NCBI RefSeq assembly: GCF_039652555.1
Contig: NZ_JBDJAF010000001.1
Location: 310,001 to 374,000, forward strand
DNA length: 64,000 nt
Source: Parafrigoribacterium mesophilum
GTDB taxonomy: Bacteria > Actinomycetota > Actinomycetes > Actinomycetales > Microbacteriaceae
Direction: 5' to 3'
The position numbers were made by a program, and so were the translations under genes. This document shows, one piece after another, positions 1-7,275 of the stretch. The stretch's first letter is position 1; every line of letters starts with the position of its first letter. Below the pieces are notes generated by a model. The model searched no databases and had not been told where the DNA came from. It worked only from the letters and a program-made list of their open reading frames with translations.

Positions 1-215
1 CGTGACACGATGCGCCCGGTCGCCCAGAGTCCGTCGCCGTCGGGCATCCGGATGTCCATGAGCACCACGTCGGGTTTGGTGCGGGTGACCAGGGCGACGG
101 CTTCGGCACCGGTGGCTGCCTCCCCCACCACCTTAAGGTCCGGCTCGGAATCAACGAGGGCGGCAAACCCGGCCCGCACGAGTTGTTGGTCGTCGGCGAT
201 GGCCACTGTGATCAT
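1..215 (-). CDS. NarL/LuxR-type response regulator, receiver domain (partial)
   Basis: The minus strand reads MITVAIADDQQLVRAGFAAL and continues through VVLMDIRMPDGDGLWAT, a CheY-like receiver. The acidic pair is D8/D9 and the phospho-acceptor is the Asp of LMDIRMP near residue 54. The gene runs off the window start, so the expected C-terminal LuxR helix-turn-helix is not visible. Its ATG overlaps the TGA of the upstream histidine kinase gene as ATGA (212-215), so the two are translationally coupled and form a cognate two-component pair. The signal sensed and the target genes cannot be read here. Confidence 0.9.
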   Translation of the reverse strand, partial: MITVAIADDQQLVRAGFAALVDSEPDLKVVGEAATGAEAVALVTRTKPDVVLMDIRMPDGDGLWATGRIVS

Positions 216-1444
216 GGGTTGTTCTCCCTGGCGGGTATTGTCGCGGTCACCTGAAAGCCGCCGCCGGGGCCTGGTGCCGTGGTGAGGCTTCCGCCCAGCA
301 GTTCCGCGCGTTCCCGCATTCCGGTGAGCCCTCGCCCGAAGCCCCGGTTCCCGGCGCCGACGCCGTCGTCCGCGATGTGCACCCGGTAAGCGCCGTCCAC
401 GGCGGTGAGATCCACTGTCGCGGTGGTCGCCTGCGCGTGGCGCACGACGTTGGTGAGGGATTCCTGCACGATGCGGTAAATCGCCATTTGCACGGCGGCC
501 GGAGGCTGCTCGGTGAGCGAATTGTGCAACTGAACGACGATGCCCTGCGCCGTGATCGAGGCGGCCAGTCCAGGCAGCCGTGACAGATCGGGTTCGGGCA
601 CGAGTGGTGCACCAGGGTCCGCTCCGTCTTCCGCGCGCAGTATTCCGAGCACCGACCGCACCTCATCCAGCGCGGTCTTGCTGACCTCTTTGATGCTGGC
701 CAGGGCGGCGGCCGCTTGCTGAGGCTGCTTGTCCATCAGATGCAGCCCGACGCCGGCCTGCACGTTGATCTGGCTCAGCGAGTGCGCGAGCACGTCGTGT
801 AGTTCGCGGGCGATGCGCATCCGCTCGGCCTGCACGTCGGACTGCTTGCGCTGTTCGAGCCTGCTGCGATAGTCGAGGACGCGTTCCCGGCGGCTGCGGA
901 TGCCTTCGCCGATCCCCATGACGATGAGGATGCCGAGGGTCGTTCCGGCAATACTGGACGGTGGCACGTCCAACCGCAGCACGATCGCTCCGATGATCGT
1001 CACCAGCCACCCTGCCGCGACCGACAGCCAGGCCCAGATCCGGGCGCCACGCACGATGGCGCTGACGATGGCGAAGGCCAGGGCGATGTACGGCGGGCCG
1101 GGCTGGTCGGCGCTGAGAAGCACATCGGCGGTCGCCGCTGCGGTCACGATCGCGACCACCGGTCCCGGAGCTCGCCGTGCCGCGATGAGGGCGACCGGGC
1201 CGATCAGGGCAATGACCAGCCCGAGCGCGAGAGCCGCGCCGTTCACCGGAAGCACATCGTGCCAGGGGAAGCGGGGGCCGTGCGGGCCGCGGCGCCAGAT
1301 CCAGAACACGGCCGGAACTTGAACCAGGAACGAGACGATCACCGGCAGCCAGAGCCGCGCCCAGCGCGGCGGTCCCCAACCGGGCGGGCCGGCCTCCCAT
1401 GGACCCCGGAAGCCGTCCTCGGCACGCTGACCTGGATACGGCAT
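212..1444 (-). CDS. Two-component sensor histidine kinase, HisKA_3 (NarX/DesK class)
   Basis: A membrane kinase of about 410 residues. Several hydrophobic helices fill the N-terminal half, followed by a short coiled region, a HisKA_3 dimerisation helix containing RELHDVLAHS (the His after EL is the phospho-acceptor), and a HATPase domain with an N-box (YRIVQESLTNVVRHA) and G-boxes (DDGVGAG, GLTGMRERA). This class signals to NarL-type regulators, and such a regulator follows with an ATGA overlap. An ATG at 1480 would add 12 residues of unusual composition; no strong ribosome-binding site favours either, so 1444 is a choice. The N-terminal region looks like a pure membrane sensor with no large extracellular domain. 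Confidence 0.9.
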   Translation of the reverse strand: MPYPGQRAEDGFRGPWEAGPPGWGPPRWARLWLPVIVSFLVQVPAVFWIWRRGPHGPRFPWHDVLPVNGAALALGLVIALIGPVALIAARRAPGPVVAIVTAAATADVLLSADQPGPPYIALAFAIVSAIVRGARIWAWLSVAAGWLVTIIGAIVLRLDVPPSSIAGTTLGILIVMGIGEGIRSRRERVLDYRSRLEQRKQSDVQAERMRIARELHDVLAHSLSQINVQAGVGLHLMDKQPQQAAAALASIKEVSKTALDEVRSVLGILRAEDGADPGAPLVPEPDLSRLPGLAASITAQGIVVQLHNSLTEQPPAAVQMAIYRIVQESLTNVVRHAQATTATVDLTAVDGAYRVHIADDGVGAGNRGFGRGLTGMRERAELLGGSLTTAPGPGGGFQVTATIPARENNP

Positions 1445-1561
1445 GCGAGAATCGTACGTCCCGCAGCCGGCCGCGGTCATCCGCCGGGCGGCGCCACCGG
1501 CGCGTCGCGACTACTCCGTGGGGAGTACCAGACTTCGGCGCCCGGGATCGCCGTCGACAGA

Positions 1562-1615
1562 TAGTAATCCGGACGAAATCACCCGCCGCGGCGGCCAGTC
1601 TCGTCCGGATTGCTA
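1562..1615. repeat. Long inverted repeat (15-bp arms, 24-nt loop)
   Basis: Arms 1562-1576 and 1601-1615 are reverse complements except for one position that can form a G-U pair; the core 11 bp (AATCCGGACGA / TCGTCCGGATT) is perfect. The loop contains a small self-complementary GC block. It lies after the stop of the SDR gene (1633, minus strand) and before the kinase gene. It could end SDR transcription, although no U-tract follows, or bind a protein. Confidence 0.6.
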
Positions 1616-1632
1616 TCGGTCGGTGTGTCGCG

Positions 1633-2391
1633 TCACACGGTGGCGAGAGCCGCCCCGGAGTCGACGAGCACGGCTCCCCCGTTGGCGAGGTCCGACTGTC
1701 CGTCCGCGAGGTCGGCTACCGCCGCCGCAATGTCCGCCGGCACTGCCAGCCTGCCGCTCGGGTTCAAGCCGGCCGCGAACTTCTGCTTGTCCTCGAGCGC
1801 AGTGCTGCCGATGAACCGCTCCAGCATCGGGGTGTCGATGATCCACGGGCACACCGCGAAGACGCGCACGCCTGCCGGCTCCAACGCGATGGCGGCTGAT
1901 GCGCTGGCCGAGATCACGGCGGCTTTCGTCGCACCGTAAGCGACGGCGATCGGAATCGGCACGGTGGAGCCGATGAACGACGCCGTGTTGATGATCACCC
2001 CGGAACCCTTCATGTGCTCGGATGCATAGCGCAGGCCGGACAGCACCCCCTTCACGTTGGTGTTGAGCAGTTCGGTGATGCTTTCGTCTGTCCAGCCGTC
2101 GAACGGGCCGATCGGTCCCTCGTAGCCGGCGTTGTTGAACCAGATGTCGATGGTGCCGGTGCGTTCGGCGGCCGTGGAGGCCAGTGCGGCGACTTGGGCG
2201 TCGTCGCCGACATCCGTTTGCACGAAGGTGGTGCTGCCGCCGACTGCCGCGGCCGCTGCGGCGCCCTTCGCCGCGTCGCGTCCGGCGATCACGACGGTGG
2301 CGCCCTCTGCGGCGAACAGCTCGGCTGTGGCCAGGCCGATGCCGCTGGCCCCACCGGTGATGACGGCTGTTTTGTTGTCGAAACGTCCCAT
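1633..2391 (-). CDS. Short-chain dehydrogenase/reductase (SDR)
   Basis: A classical SDR of 252 residues. The NAD(P) Rossmann motif is TGGASGIG near residues 11-18, followed by the NNAGYEGP motif, a catalytic Ser in NTASFIGS and the YGATK active site (Tyr and Lys). The start at 2391 (MGRFDNKTAVITGG) is chosen because AAAGAAGA lies just upstream; the open frame extends 14 residues further without support. It precedes an OsmC gene on the same strand, about 100 bp apart. The substrate cannot be inferred; the family covers alcohols, ketones and sugars. Confidence 0.88.
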   Translation of the reverse strand: MGRFDNKTAVITGGASGIGLATAELFAAEGATVVIAGRDAAKGAAAAAAVGGSTTFVQTDVGDDAQVAALASTAAERTGTIDIWFNNAGYEGPIGPFDGWTDESITELLNTNVKGVLSGLRYASEHMKGSGVIINTASFIGSTVPIPIAVAYGATKAAVISASASAAIALEPAGVRVFAVCPWIIDTPMLERFIGSTALEDKQKFAAGLNPSGRLAVPADIAAAVADLADGQSDLANGGAVLVDSGAALATV

Positions 2392-2487
2392 GATGTTGTC
2401 TTCTTTCAGGTTAAAACGGGTTGGCTGAGACACCGCGGTGGTGCCGCGGCGGTAATACAGGTTGACTGGCCGACGTGCGGCCCAAGG

Positions 2488-3006
2488 TCAGGCGACCGTG
2501 AGGGTGGACTCCACCGGCGTGGGGTTGCGGAACAGATCGAGCACTGGGCAGTGCGCGTTGACAACCTTTTGCAGTTCGGAGTAGCGCTCGGCAGTGTCGG
2601 GTCCGCTCAGCCGCACATTCAAGCGCACGGCGCTGAAACCGGGTCGCACCGAGTCGTCAAATCCAAAGAACCCCCGGAAGTCGAGGTCGCCGTCGATCGA
2701 GATGTTCACACTGTCGAGTGCGATGCCGAGGTTGACTGCCCACACTCGATAGGTCGCCACTTGGCAGGACAGCAACCCCGCCAGGGCGTACTCGACCGGG
2801 TTCGGCGCGGCGCCTTCGCCCAGTGCCGGTGGCTCATCCGCATCGATCGTGAATTTGCCGATGCGGATGGTGCTGGAGACGCGGCCGGTGGCCTCACCGG
2901 CCACCCGGAAGACCGCGGCGGCTTTAGAGACGTCGGCGGTGACATCGCGTTCGGTGGCCGCGATGATGGCAACGAGTGGATTGGCCACATCGGTGGCTGT
3001 GCTCAT
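2488..3006 (-). CDS. OsmC/Ohr-family peroxiredoxin-like protein
   Basis: A 172-residue OsmC-fold protein. Both redox cysteines are present: C81 in LAGLLSCQVATY and C153 in NAHCPVLDLF. Members reduce organic hydroperoxides with a Cys pair in the cytoplasm. The N-terminal 40 residues are longer than in Ohr, which places it with the broader OsmC group. It reads toward the SDR gene and may share a transcript with it. GGAGTCTC lies shortly before the ATG. The specific substrate is unknown. Confidence 0.87.
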   Translation of the reverse strand: MSTATDVANPLVAIIAATERDVTADVSKAAAVFRVAGEATGRVSSTIRIGKFTIDADEPPALGEGAAPNPVEYALAGLLSCQVATYRVWAVNLGIALDSVNISIDGDLDFRGFFGFDDSVRPGFSAVRLNVRLSGPDTAERYSELQKVVNAHCPVLDLFRNPTPVESTLTVA

Positions 3007-3461
3007 GGTGAGACTCCTTCGTGAGATTTGTGCCAGGTCGAGGCCGCCGGCCGTGCGCTACCTGTGCGCCTGTCGGTAGGGCGGCATGGTGCACCTGGCA
3101 ACGCTGCGCGGAGGGCAGCCTTGTTGATTTCTGTGAAGGCCTCTGATGATGAGGGTGTGATCCTTCGGGGTGTTTCTGTGACGCGGGAGTGCCGACCGCG
3201 ATGAGGGACAGCATCCAGGAGTTCGGCCCGGAATGCTGGGGGGAGCTCGATAGTGCCTCCCGACCGGGCCTGCGCCCAATCGGTGACAACTGCTACTGTG
3301 CTGCTCTCCCTGGCAAAGTTCAAGGCACGTCGAAACATAACGAAATCTTGACGAGAGGTTGCCCTTGTGCGGTCTCGCGGGGCTCGACCCCCGGGCGGAG
3401 CGGACCGACCAGCGGAAGGACGCGGCTCGACCACCGGTGGAGCGGACCAGGGGAAGGGACG
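3007..3461. other. Intergenic region without a supported gene
   Basis: About 455 bp between the OsmC start and the end of ctlX. Overlapping open frames exist on both strands, but none shows a recognisable domain, a ribosome-binding site or a sensible boundary. The left part should hold the osmC promoter. The right part (from about 3371) holds copies of the dispersed GCTCGACCACCGG repeat. Confidence 0.6.
3371..3450. repeat. Dispersed GCTCGACCACCGG-type intergenic repeat
   Basis: GGTCTCGCGGGGCTCGACCC at 3371 and GGCTCGACCACCGG at 3424-3437 match the intergenic motif also found near 31.4, 33.4-33.6, 45.9, 46.4 and 47.5 kb. It is a degenerate copy lying at the 3' side of ctlX. Confidence 0.6.
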
Positions 3462-4388
3462 CTACGCTGCCGGGCGCGGATCGAGGTGGATGCCGGCGAT
3501 CATGCATCGCACGGAGCCACCCGCCAACTCGATGGTGGGTACCGCCAGCGGAAGGATGGTGGCGCTCGCTTCGATGACGCGGCGCTGCGTCGCATCCAAG
3601 CTCGCCAATGCCCTCGTGGAAATTGCCAGGATGCGGCCGCCGCGGCCGTGCAGTTCAATAGCGTTACCGGCGAACTCCCGAATTTGTGCGGGGCTGAGAT
3701 CGATGATCTGCCGCCCCGGCGCTGCCAACCGTTCGACGATCTGAGTCCGCCGCCGTGTATCGGCGATGAGCCCGGTGCCGACCATGGCGAAGTCCGTGCC
3801 GATGCACATCAGAACGTTCGTGTGATAGACGGGCCGACCCGCCTCGTCGGCCGCGTCGAACGCCATCGGTTCGTAGCCGAAGTTGGTGCAGAACCGTTCC
3901 AGCGCCACCGGGTCAGCGCGCGCGGAGCGCACCGTGTAGGCGACGCGGCTGACATGGTCCAGCACCATCGCTCCGGTGCCTTCGAGAAAGACGTCGTCGA
4001 ATTCGAGACCCGAGTAGTCGATCACATCTTGGACGCGGTATTCGCGCTTCAGTAGTTCAATGACATCAGCCCGTCGCTCACCGCGCCGGCTCGGCGACTG
4101 CATGGGAAACAGCGCAACGTGGCCGCCGGAGTGCGTGGAGAACCAGTTGTTCGGGAACACACTGTCCGGCCGGCCGGGCTGCTCGTCATCGAAAAGGTGC
4201 ACGGTGATGCCGTGGGCCCGTAGCGCAGCGGCGACCGCGGTGACCTCCTGGTGTGCAGATGCCGCGATCGTGTCCGCCTGCCCCGTCGGCACCGGAGATT
4301 GGAACGAGTTGTCGGACGTGGTCGCCGGATTGGGCACGAAATGCTGCGGACGGATGAGCACAACCGCCGACGGTGCCTGAATGGACAT
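3462..4388 (-). CDS. ctlX: Citrulline/arginine-deiminase-like amidinohydrolase (CtlX family)
   Basis: A 308-residue protein of the guanidino-group-modifying superfamily. Recognisable pieces are FPNNWFSTHSGGHVALFPM, FLEGTGAMVLD and YHTNVLMCIG, as in CtlX-type hydrolases, plus a late Cys near GGSVRCM that fits the catalytic nucleophile. The family acts on citrulline or related ureido/guanidino amino acids in the cytoplasm. The start ATG at 4388 lies 8 bp after the ornithine cyclodeaminase stop. The pair plausibly converts citrulline to ornithine and then proline. A 79-residue upstream extension of the frame is arginine-rich shadow sequence and is excluded. Confidence 0.85.
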   Translation of the reverse strand: MSIQAPSAVVLIRPQHFVPNPATTSDNSFQSPVPTGQADTIAASAHQEVTAVAAALRAHGITVHLFDDEQPGRPDSVFPNNWFSTHSGGHVALFPMQSPSRRGERRADVIELLKREYRVQDVIDYSGLEFDDVFLEGTGAMVLDHVSRVAYTVRSARADPVALERFCTNFGYEPMAFDAADEAGRPVYHTNVLMCIGTDFAMVGTGLIADTRRRTQIVERLAAPGRQIIDLSPAQIREFAGNAIELHGRGGRILAISTRALASLDATQRRVIEASATILPLAVPTIELAGGSVRCMIAGIHLDPRPAA

Positions 4389-4396
4389 CCGTGCCG

Positions 4397-5434
4397 TCAC
4401 GGTACCGGGATGGGGGCGCCGACCCCCATGGCGAATCCGAACAGGTCTTTGGGATCGTCTGGGTCGGCAACCAGATCGATGTCGACGGAGAATTCGGTGC
4501 CGTTGACACTGTCGCTCAGGTAGCGCAGCACGGAAAAGTCCTCGATCGCGAAGCCCACGGAGTCGTAGACGGTGATCTGGTCCGCGGAGGTGCGGCCAGG
4601 CTCGAGCCCGGCGACGACCCGCCACAGCTCGACCACCGGAAAACTCGGCTCGAGCTGCTGGATCTCGCCCTCGATGCGGGTCTGCTCCGGAAACTCGACG
4701 AAGACGTCGGCGCGGCGCAGGATGGCGGCGTCGAGCTCGGTCTTGCCAGGGCAGTCACCGCCGATGGCGTTGAGGTGAACGCCGGGAACGACCATGTCGT
4801 CGGTGAGGATGGTGGCTCTCGCCTTGTCCGCGGTGCAGGTGGTGATGACGTCGGCGCCGGTGGCGGCGTCCGCAGCATCCGTCGCGACATAGACGTCGAA
4901 GCCCAGCGGCGTCAGGTTGCGCGCCAGTTTGGCGCAGGCCCGCGGGTCGATGTCGAACACGCGAAGACTACGGATGCCGGTTGTTCCGCGGATGCCGATC
5001 GCCTGAAATTCGGCCTGGGTACCGGCGCCGATCATCGCCATCGTGGTGGAATTCGCGCGGGCGAGGTGCGCCGCCGCCATCGCAGAGGTTGCCGCAGTGC
5101 GCAACGCCGTCAACAAGGTCATCTCGGCGACGAGCAGCGGATAGCCGCTTTCGACATCCGCCAGCATGCCGAACGCGGTCACCGTCTGCAGGCCTTTGGC
5201 GGGATTGGACGGATGACCGTTCACATACTTGAAGCCGTAGAGGGTGCCGTCACTGGTGGGCATCAACTCGATCACGCCGATGGGCGAATGGCTCGCCACG
5301 CGCGGCGCCTTCTCGAAGGATTCCCAGCGACGGTAGTCATCCGACACATAGGTGCCCAGCTCGGCGAGAATCTTCTCCAGGCCGTTGGACTGGATCCACC
5401 GCACTACATTCTGCACACCAACAAATCGGACCAT
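4397..5434 (-). CDS. ocd: Ornithine cyclodeaminase
   Basis: About 345 residues of the ornithine cyclodeaminase/mu-crystallin family, which converts L-ornithine to L-proline and ammonia with bound NAD. The Rossmann motif is MIGAGTQAEFQ; the substrate-side motifs FKYVNGHPSNP and GGDCPGKTEL are clear and match true OCD better than alanine dehydrogenase relatives. The start at 5434 (MVRFVGVQN) is preceded by AAGGAG nine bases upstream. It heads the ocd-ctlX operon, divergent from an Lrp-type regulator. Confidence 0.93.
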   Translation of the reverse strand: MVRFVGVQNVVRWIQSNGLEKILAELGTYVSDDYRRWESFEKAPRVASHSPIGVIELMPTSDGTLYGFKYVNGHPSNPAKGLQTVTAFGMLADVESGYPLLVAEMTLLTALRTAATSAMAAAHLARANSTTMAMIGAGTQAEFQAIGIRGTTGIRSLRVFDIDPRACAKLARNLTPLGFDVYVATDAADAATGADVITTCTADKARATILTDDMVVPGVHLNAIGGDCPGKTELDAAILRRADVFVEFPEQTRIEGEIQQLEPSFPVVELWRVVAGLEPGRTSADQITVYDSVGFAIEDFSVLRYLSDSVNGTEFSVDIDLVADPDDPKDLFGFAMGVGAPIPVP

Positions 5435-5532
5435 TCCGAACATCTCCTTTGAGTTCTCCACTCGCTATCAACGCTATGTGTGAGTCATGCGCAGTCACAA
5501 TGGCAACTGCTGGTCATTTGGGGCAGGTAACA

Positions 5533-5561
5533 TGACACCCTGCATAGTCACGTTGTACACT
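5533..5561 (+). promoter_or_regulatory. Likely leaderless promoter of the Lrp-type gene
   Basis: TGACAC (5533-5538) and TACACT (5556-5561) are spaced 17 bp apart. TACACT ends 6 bp before the ATG at 5568, so transcription would start at or next to the start codon. A TGTGA/TCACA inverted pair at 5479-5499 lies in the same divergent region and could be part of an Lrp operator. Confidence 0.45.
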
Positions 5562-5567
5562 TTGGTC

Positions 5568-5999
5568 ATGCGCGATCTGGATGACCTCGACCGCCGACTG
5601 ATCGCCGAGTTGCGCACCAACGGACGCGAGGCTGTCGCGACCCTGGCTCAAACGCTCGGTGTCACCCGCGCAACGGTGAATAACAGGCTCGCCCGACTGG
5701 TCGAGTCCGGAACGGTGCTGGGGTTCACCGTGCGCATTCGCGAGGAAGCCGAGACGGATGTCATCCGGGCCATTACGCTGATCGAGGTCGAGGGGCGCTC
5801 CACCGATGACGTCATCCGGAGGCTGCGCGGCTTTCCCGAGGTACAGGCGCTGCATTCCACCAACGGCGGCTGGGACCTGGTTGCGGACCTGCGCTCAAGC
5901 ACGCTCATGGAGTTCGACGGGCTGCTGGGTCGGATTCGGTCGATCGACGGGGTCGTTAACAGCGAGACCAGCATCCTGCTGAGTTCGGTGCTGCGCTAG
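5568..5999 (+). CDS. Lrp/AsnC-family transcriptional regulator
   Basis: A 143-residue AsnC/Lrp protein: N-terminal winged helix-turn-helix (LDDLDRRLIAELRTNGRE, then TLGVTRATVNNRLARL) and a C-terminal RAM/ligand domain (VEGRSTDDVIRRLRG, LHSTNGGWDLVADL). It is transcribed divergently from ocd-ctlX, so it most likely senses an amino acid such as ornithine, arginine or proline and controls that operon. ATG 5568 is preferred over the longer frame because the family begins with this LDxLDRRI segment and a -10-like box lies at leaderless spacing. Confidence 0.9.
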   Translation: MRDLDDLDRRLIAELRTNGREAVATLAQTLGVTRATVNNRLARLVESGTVLGFTVRIREEAETDVIRAITLIEVEGRSTDDVIRRLRGFPEVQALHSTNGGWDLVADLRSSTLMEFDGLLGRIRSIDGVVNSETSILLSSVLR

Positions 6000-6012
6000 G
6001 CCTGTCAGGCAC

Positions 6013-6669
6013 TCAGACGTGCTGACGCACCCGGTCCATGAAGGCGCGCGGTTCGTCCGCCCAGATCCGTATGGCGCTAATCAACTGCTCACCGCCGGCT
6101 ACCCCGTGACCAGGCAGCCGCACGAGGGTGGGTCGCTCAAGTTCGATCTCCAGGTTGGTTTGCTCGACGATGCGGAACATCAGCGTGCGCGAGCCATCAT
6201 CTTCAACGATTTTTGGTGACTTCGGATCGTCCACTCGAAGGTTGTGGGCGACGGAGGCGATGTCGTCCCAGTTCAGCGCCAGGTCGATCTCCAGACCGGC
6301 GCGCACCCTGATGCCATCGGGCCCGACCGTGTGCGGATGCGTGAGGTACGAGCAGAGCAGACCGAACATCCAGGTGAGACCCCAAAGACCGAGCACGAGG
6401 AAAGGAATCCGCACCGCGGGCCAGGGATGCACGATGAGATCGATGATGGGCACCTCAACGGCCGACAACACGATGAAGATGACGAGGATCGTCAGCACCG
6501 GCTTGTGGAAGCTGAAGCCCGCAGCACCGTGCGGCACAGCAGGGCGACGCGCGACGAAACGGGCGATGCTCACGTAGATGCTGAGTTCCACCACCAGCGC
6601 CCGCTTCAGAAATCTGATTATGCGTCGCCACAGAGTCGCTGTCGGCGGATGTGCCGTCTCGACGTTCAT
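6013..6669 (-). CDS. Conserved actinobacterial membrane protein, unknown function
   Basis: A 218-residue protein with about three membrane segments: residues around 20-40, a hydrophobic stretch beginning HKPVLTILVIFIVL, and a third in VRIPFLVLGLWGLTWMFG. A soluble C-terminal half follows (VGPDGIRVRAGLEIDLALNW, then beta-rich sequence) and resembles a bacterial PH-like fold. Its ATG overlaps the stop of the upstream marR gene, so it is probably the target the MarR protein controls. No enzymatic motif is visible. Confidence 0.8.
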   Translation of the reverse strand: MNVETAHPPTATLWRRIIRFLKRALVVELSIYVSIARFVARRPAVPHGAAGFSFHKPVLTILVIFIVLSAVEVPIIDLIVHPWPAVRIPFLVLGLWGLTWMFGLLCSYLTHPHTVGPDGIRVRAGLEIDLALNWDDIASVAHNLRVDDPKSPKIVEDDGSRTLMFRIVEQTNLEIELERPTLVRLPGHGVAGGEQLISAIRIWADEPRAFMDRVRQHV

Positions 6670-7217
6670 GGGTTTCCCCTTGCCGATGACTCCGCTGCTG
6701 GGTGTGCCTCCGCTGCTGGGTGTGCCTCCGCTGCTGGGTGTGCCTCCGCTGCTGGGTGTGCCTCCGCTGCTGGGTCCGCCTCCGCAGCCTCGACGAGTCC
6801 GCGCAGTCGAGCGGCGATCGCCGTGATCCCGCGCAGCAGCGCATCGCGGTCGGCAACGTCGACAGCGCCGAGCAGTTCGGCGGAGAGTTCGGCGTGATCG
6901 CGTTGCATATCGCGCATGAACCGGCGGGCGGATTCGGCAAGCGACACGATGATGGCGCGCCGATCGTGGGGGTGTGGCGACCGGGTGACGTAGCCTGCGG
7001 ACTCCAGAGCGTCAATGAGACCAGTGACGTTGCGCGGACTCATCTCCAACCGGGAGGCCAGCAGATGCTGCGCCGAAGGGCCATTTGCGGCGAGATCCCA
7101 GAGCACACGCACACGCGATACGGTCAGCGATGTGCCTTCGAAGGCACGCGCCATGTCCTTCTGGAAGAGTTCGCTCACCTCCAGCAGTCGGTCTAATATC
7201 GTCGGCTCATTGTGCAT
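6666..7217 (-). CDS. MarR-family regulator with PAAEAH-repeat tail
   Basis: 183 residues. Residues 1-140 form a MarR winged helix-turn-helix (LTVSRVRVLWDLAANGPSAQ, LEMSPRNVTGLIDALES, then the wing HPHDRRAIIVSL). The last 35 residues are a PAAEAH hexapeptide repeated about five times, encoded by near-identical 18-bp units, ending ESSARGNP. The tail is alanine-rich and probably helical or flexible. The gene overlaps the following membrane-protein gene by ATGA. A perfect 8-bp inverted repeat five bases upstream of the start suggests self-regulation. Confidence 0.9.
   Translation of the reverse strand: MHNEPTILDRLLEVSELFQKDMARAFEGTSLTVSRVRVLWDLAANGPSAQHLLASRLEMSPRNVTGLIDALESAGYVTRSPHPHDRRAIIVSLAESARRFMRDMQRDHAELSAELLGAVDVADRDALLRGITAIAARLRGLVEAAEADPAAEAHPAAEAHPAAEAHPAAEAHPAAESSARGNP
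6691..6780. repeat. 18-bp tandem repeat inside the MarR gene
   Basis: Five contiguous 18-bp units of the TCCGCTGCTGGGTGTGCC type; the first four are identical and the last is slightly diverged. They are in frame with marR (minus strand) and encode PAAEAH. Near-identical units suggest recent expansion and possible length variation between strains. Confidence 0.95.
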
Positions 7218-7221
7218 ATTC

Positions 7222-7250
7222 TGATGCTACTACATTGTTACCTAGCATCA
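7222..7250. promoter_or_regulatory. Inverted repeat, probable MarR operator
   Basis: TGATGCTA (7222-7229) and TAGCATCA (7243-7250) are perfect reverse complements separated by 13 bp. The site begins five bases upstream of the marR start (7217) and would block the marR promoter. The spacing suits a MarR dimer; the assignment is by position only. Confidence 0.55.
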
Positions 7251-7275
7251 CGATTGTGCAGCCCGCAGGATTGTG

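Noticed and set aside
3003..3434. Minus-strand frame between osmC and ctlX
   Set aside because: No recognisable domain or ribosome-binding site, overlaps the osmC start and runs into dispersed-repeat DNA.
4373..5452. A 359-codon plus-strand frame
   Set aside because: Antisense to ocd, whose motifs are unmistakable.
6691..6780. Possible CRISPR-like array
   Set aside because: Units are contiguous with no spacers and stay in frame within marR; it is a coding tandem repeat.
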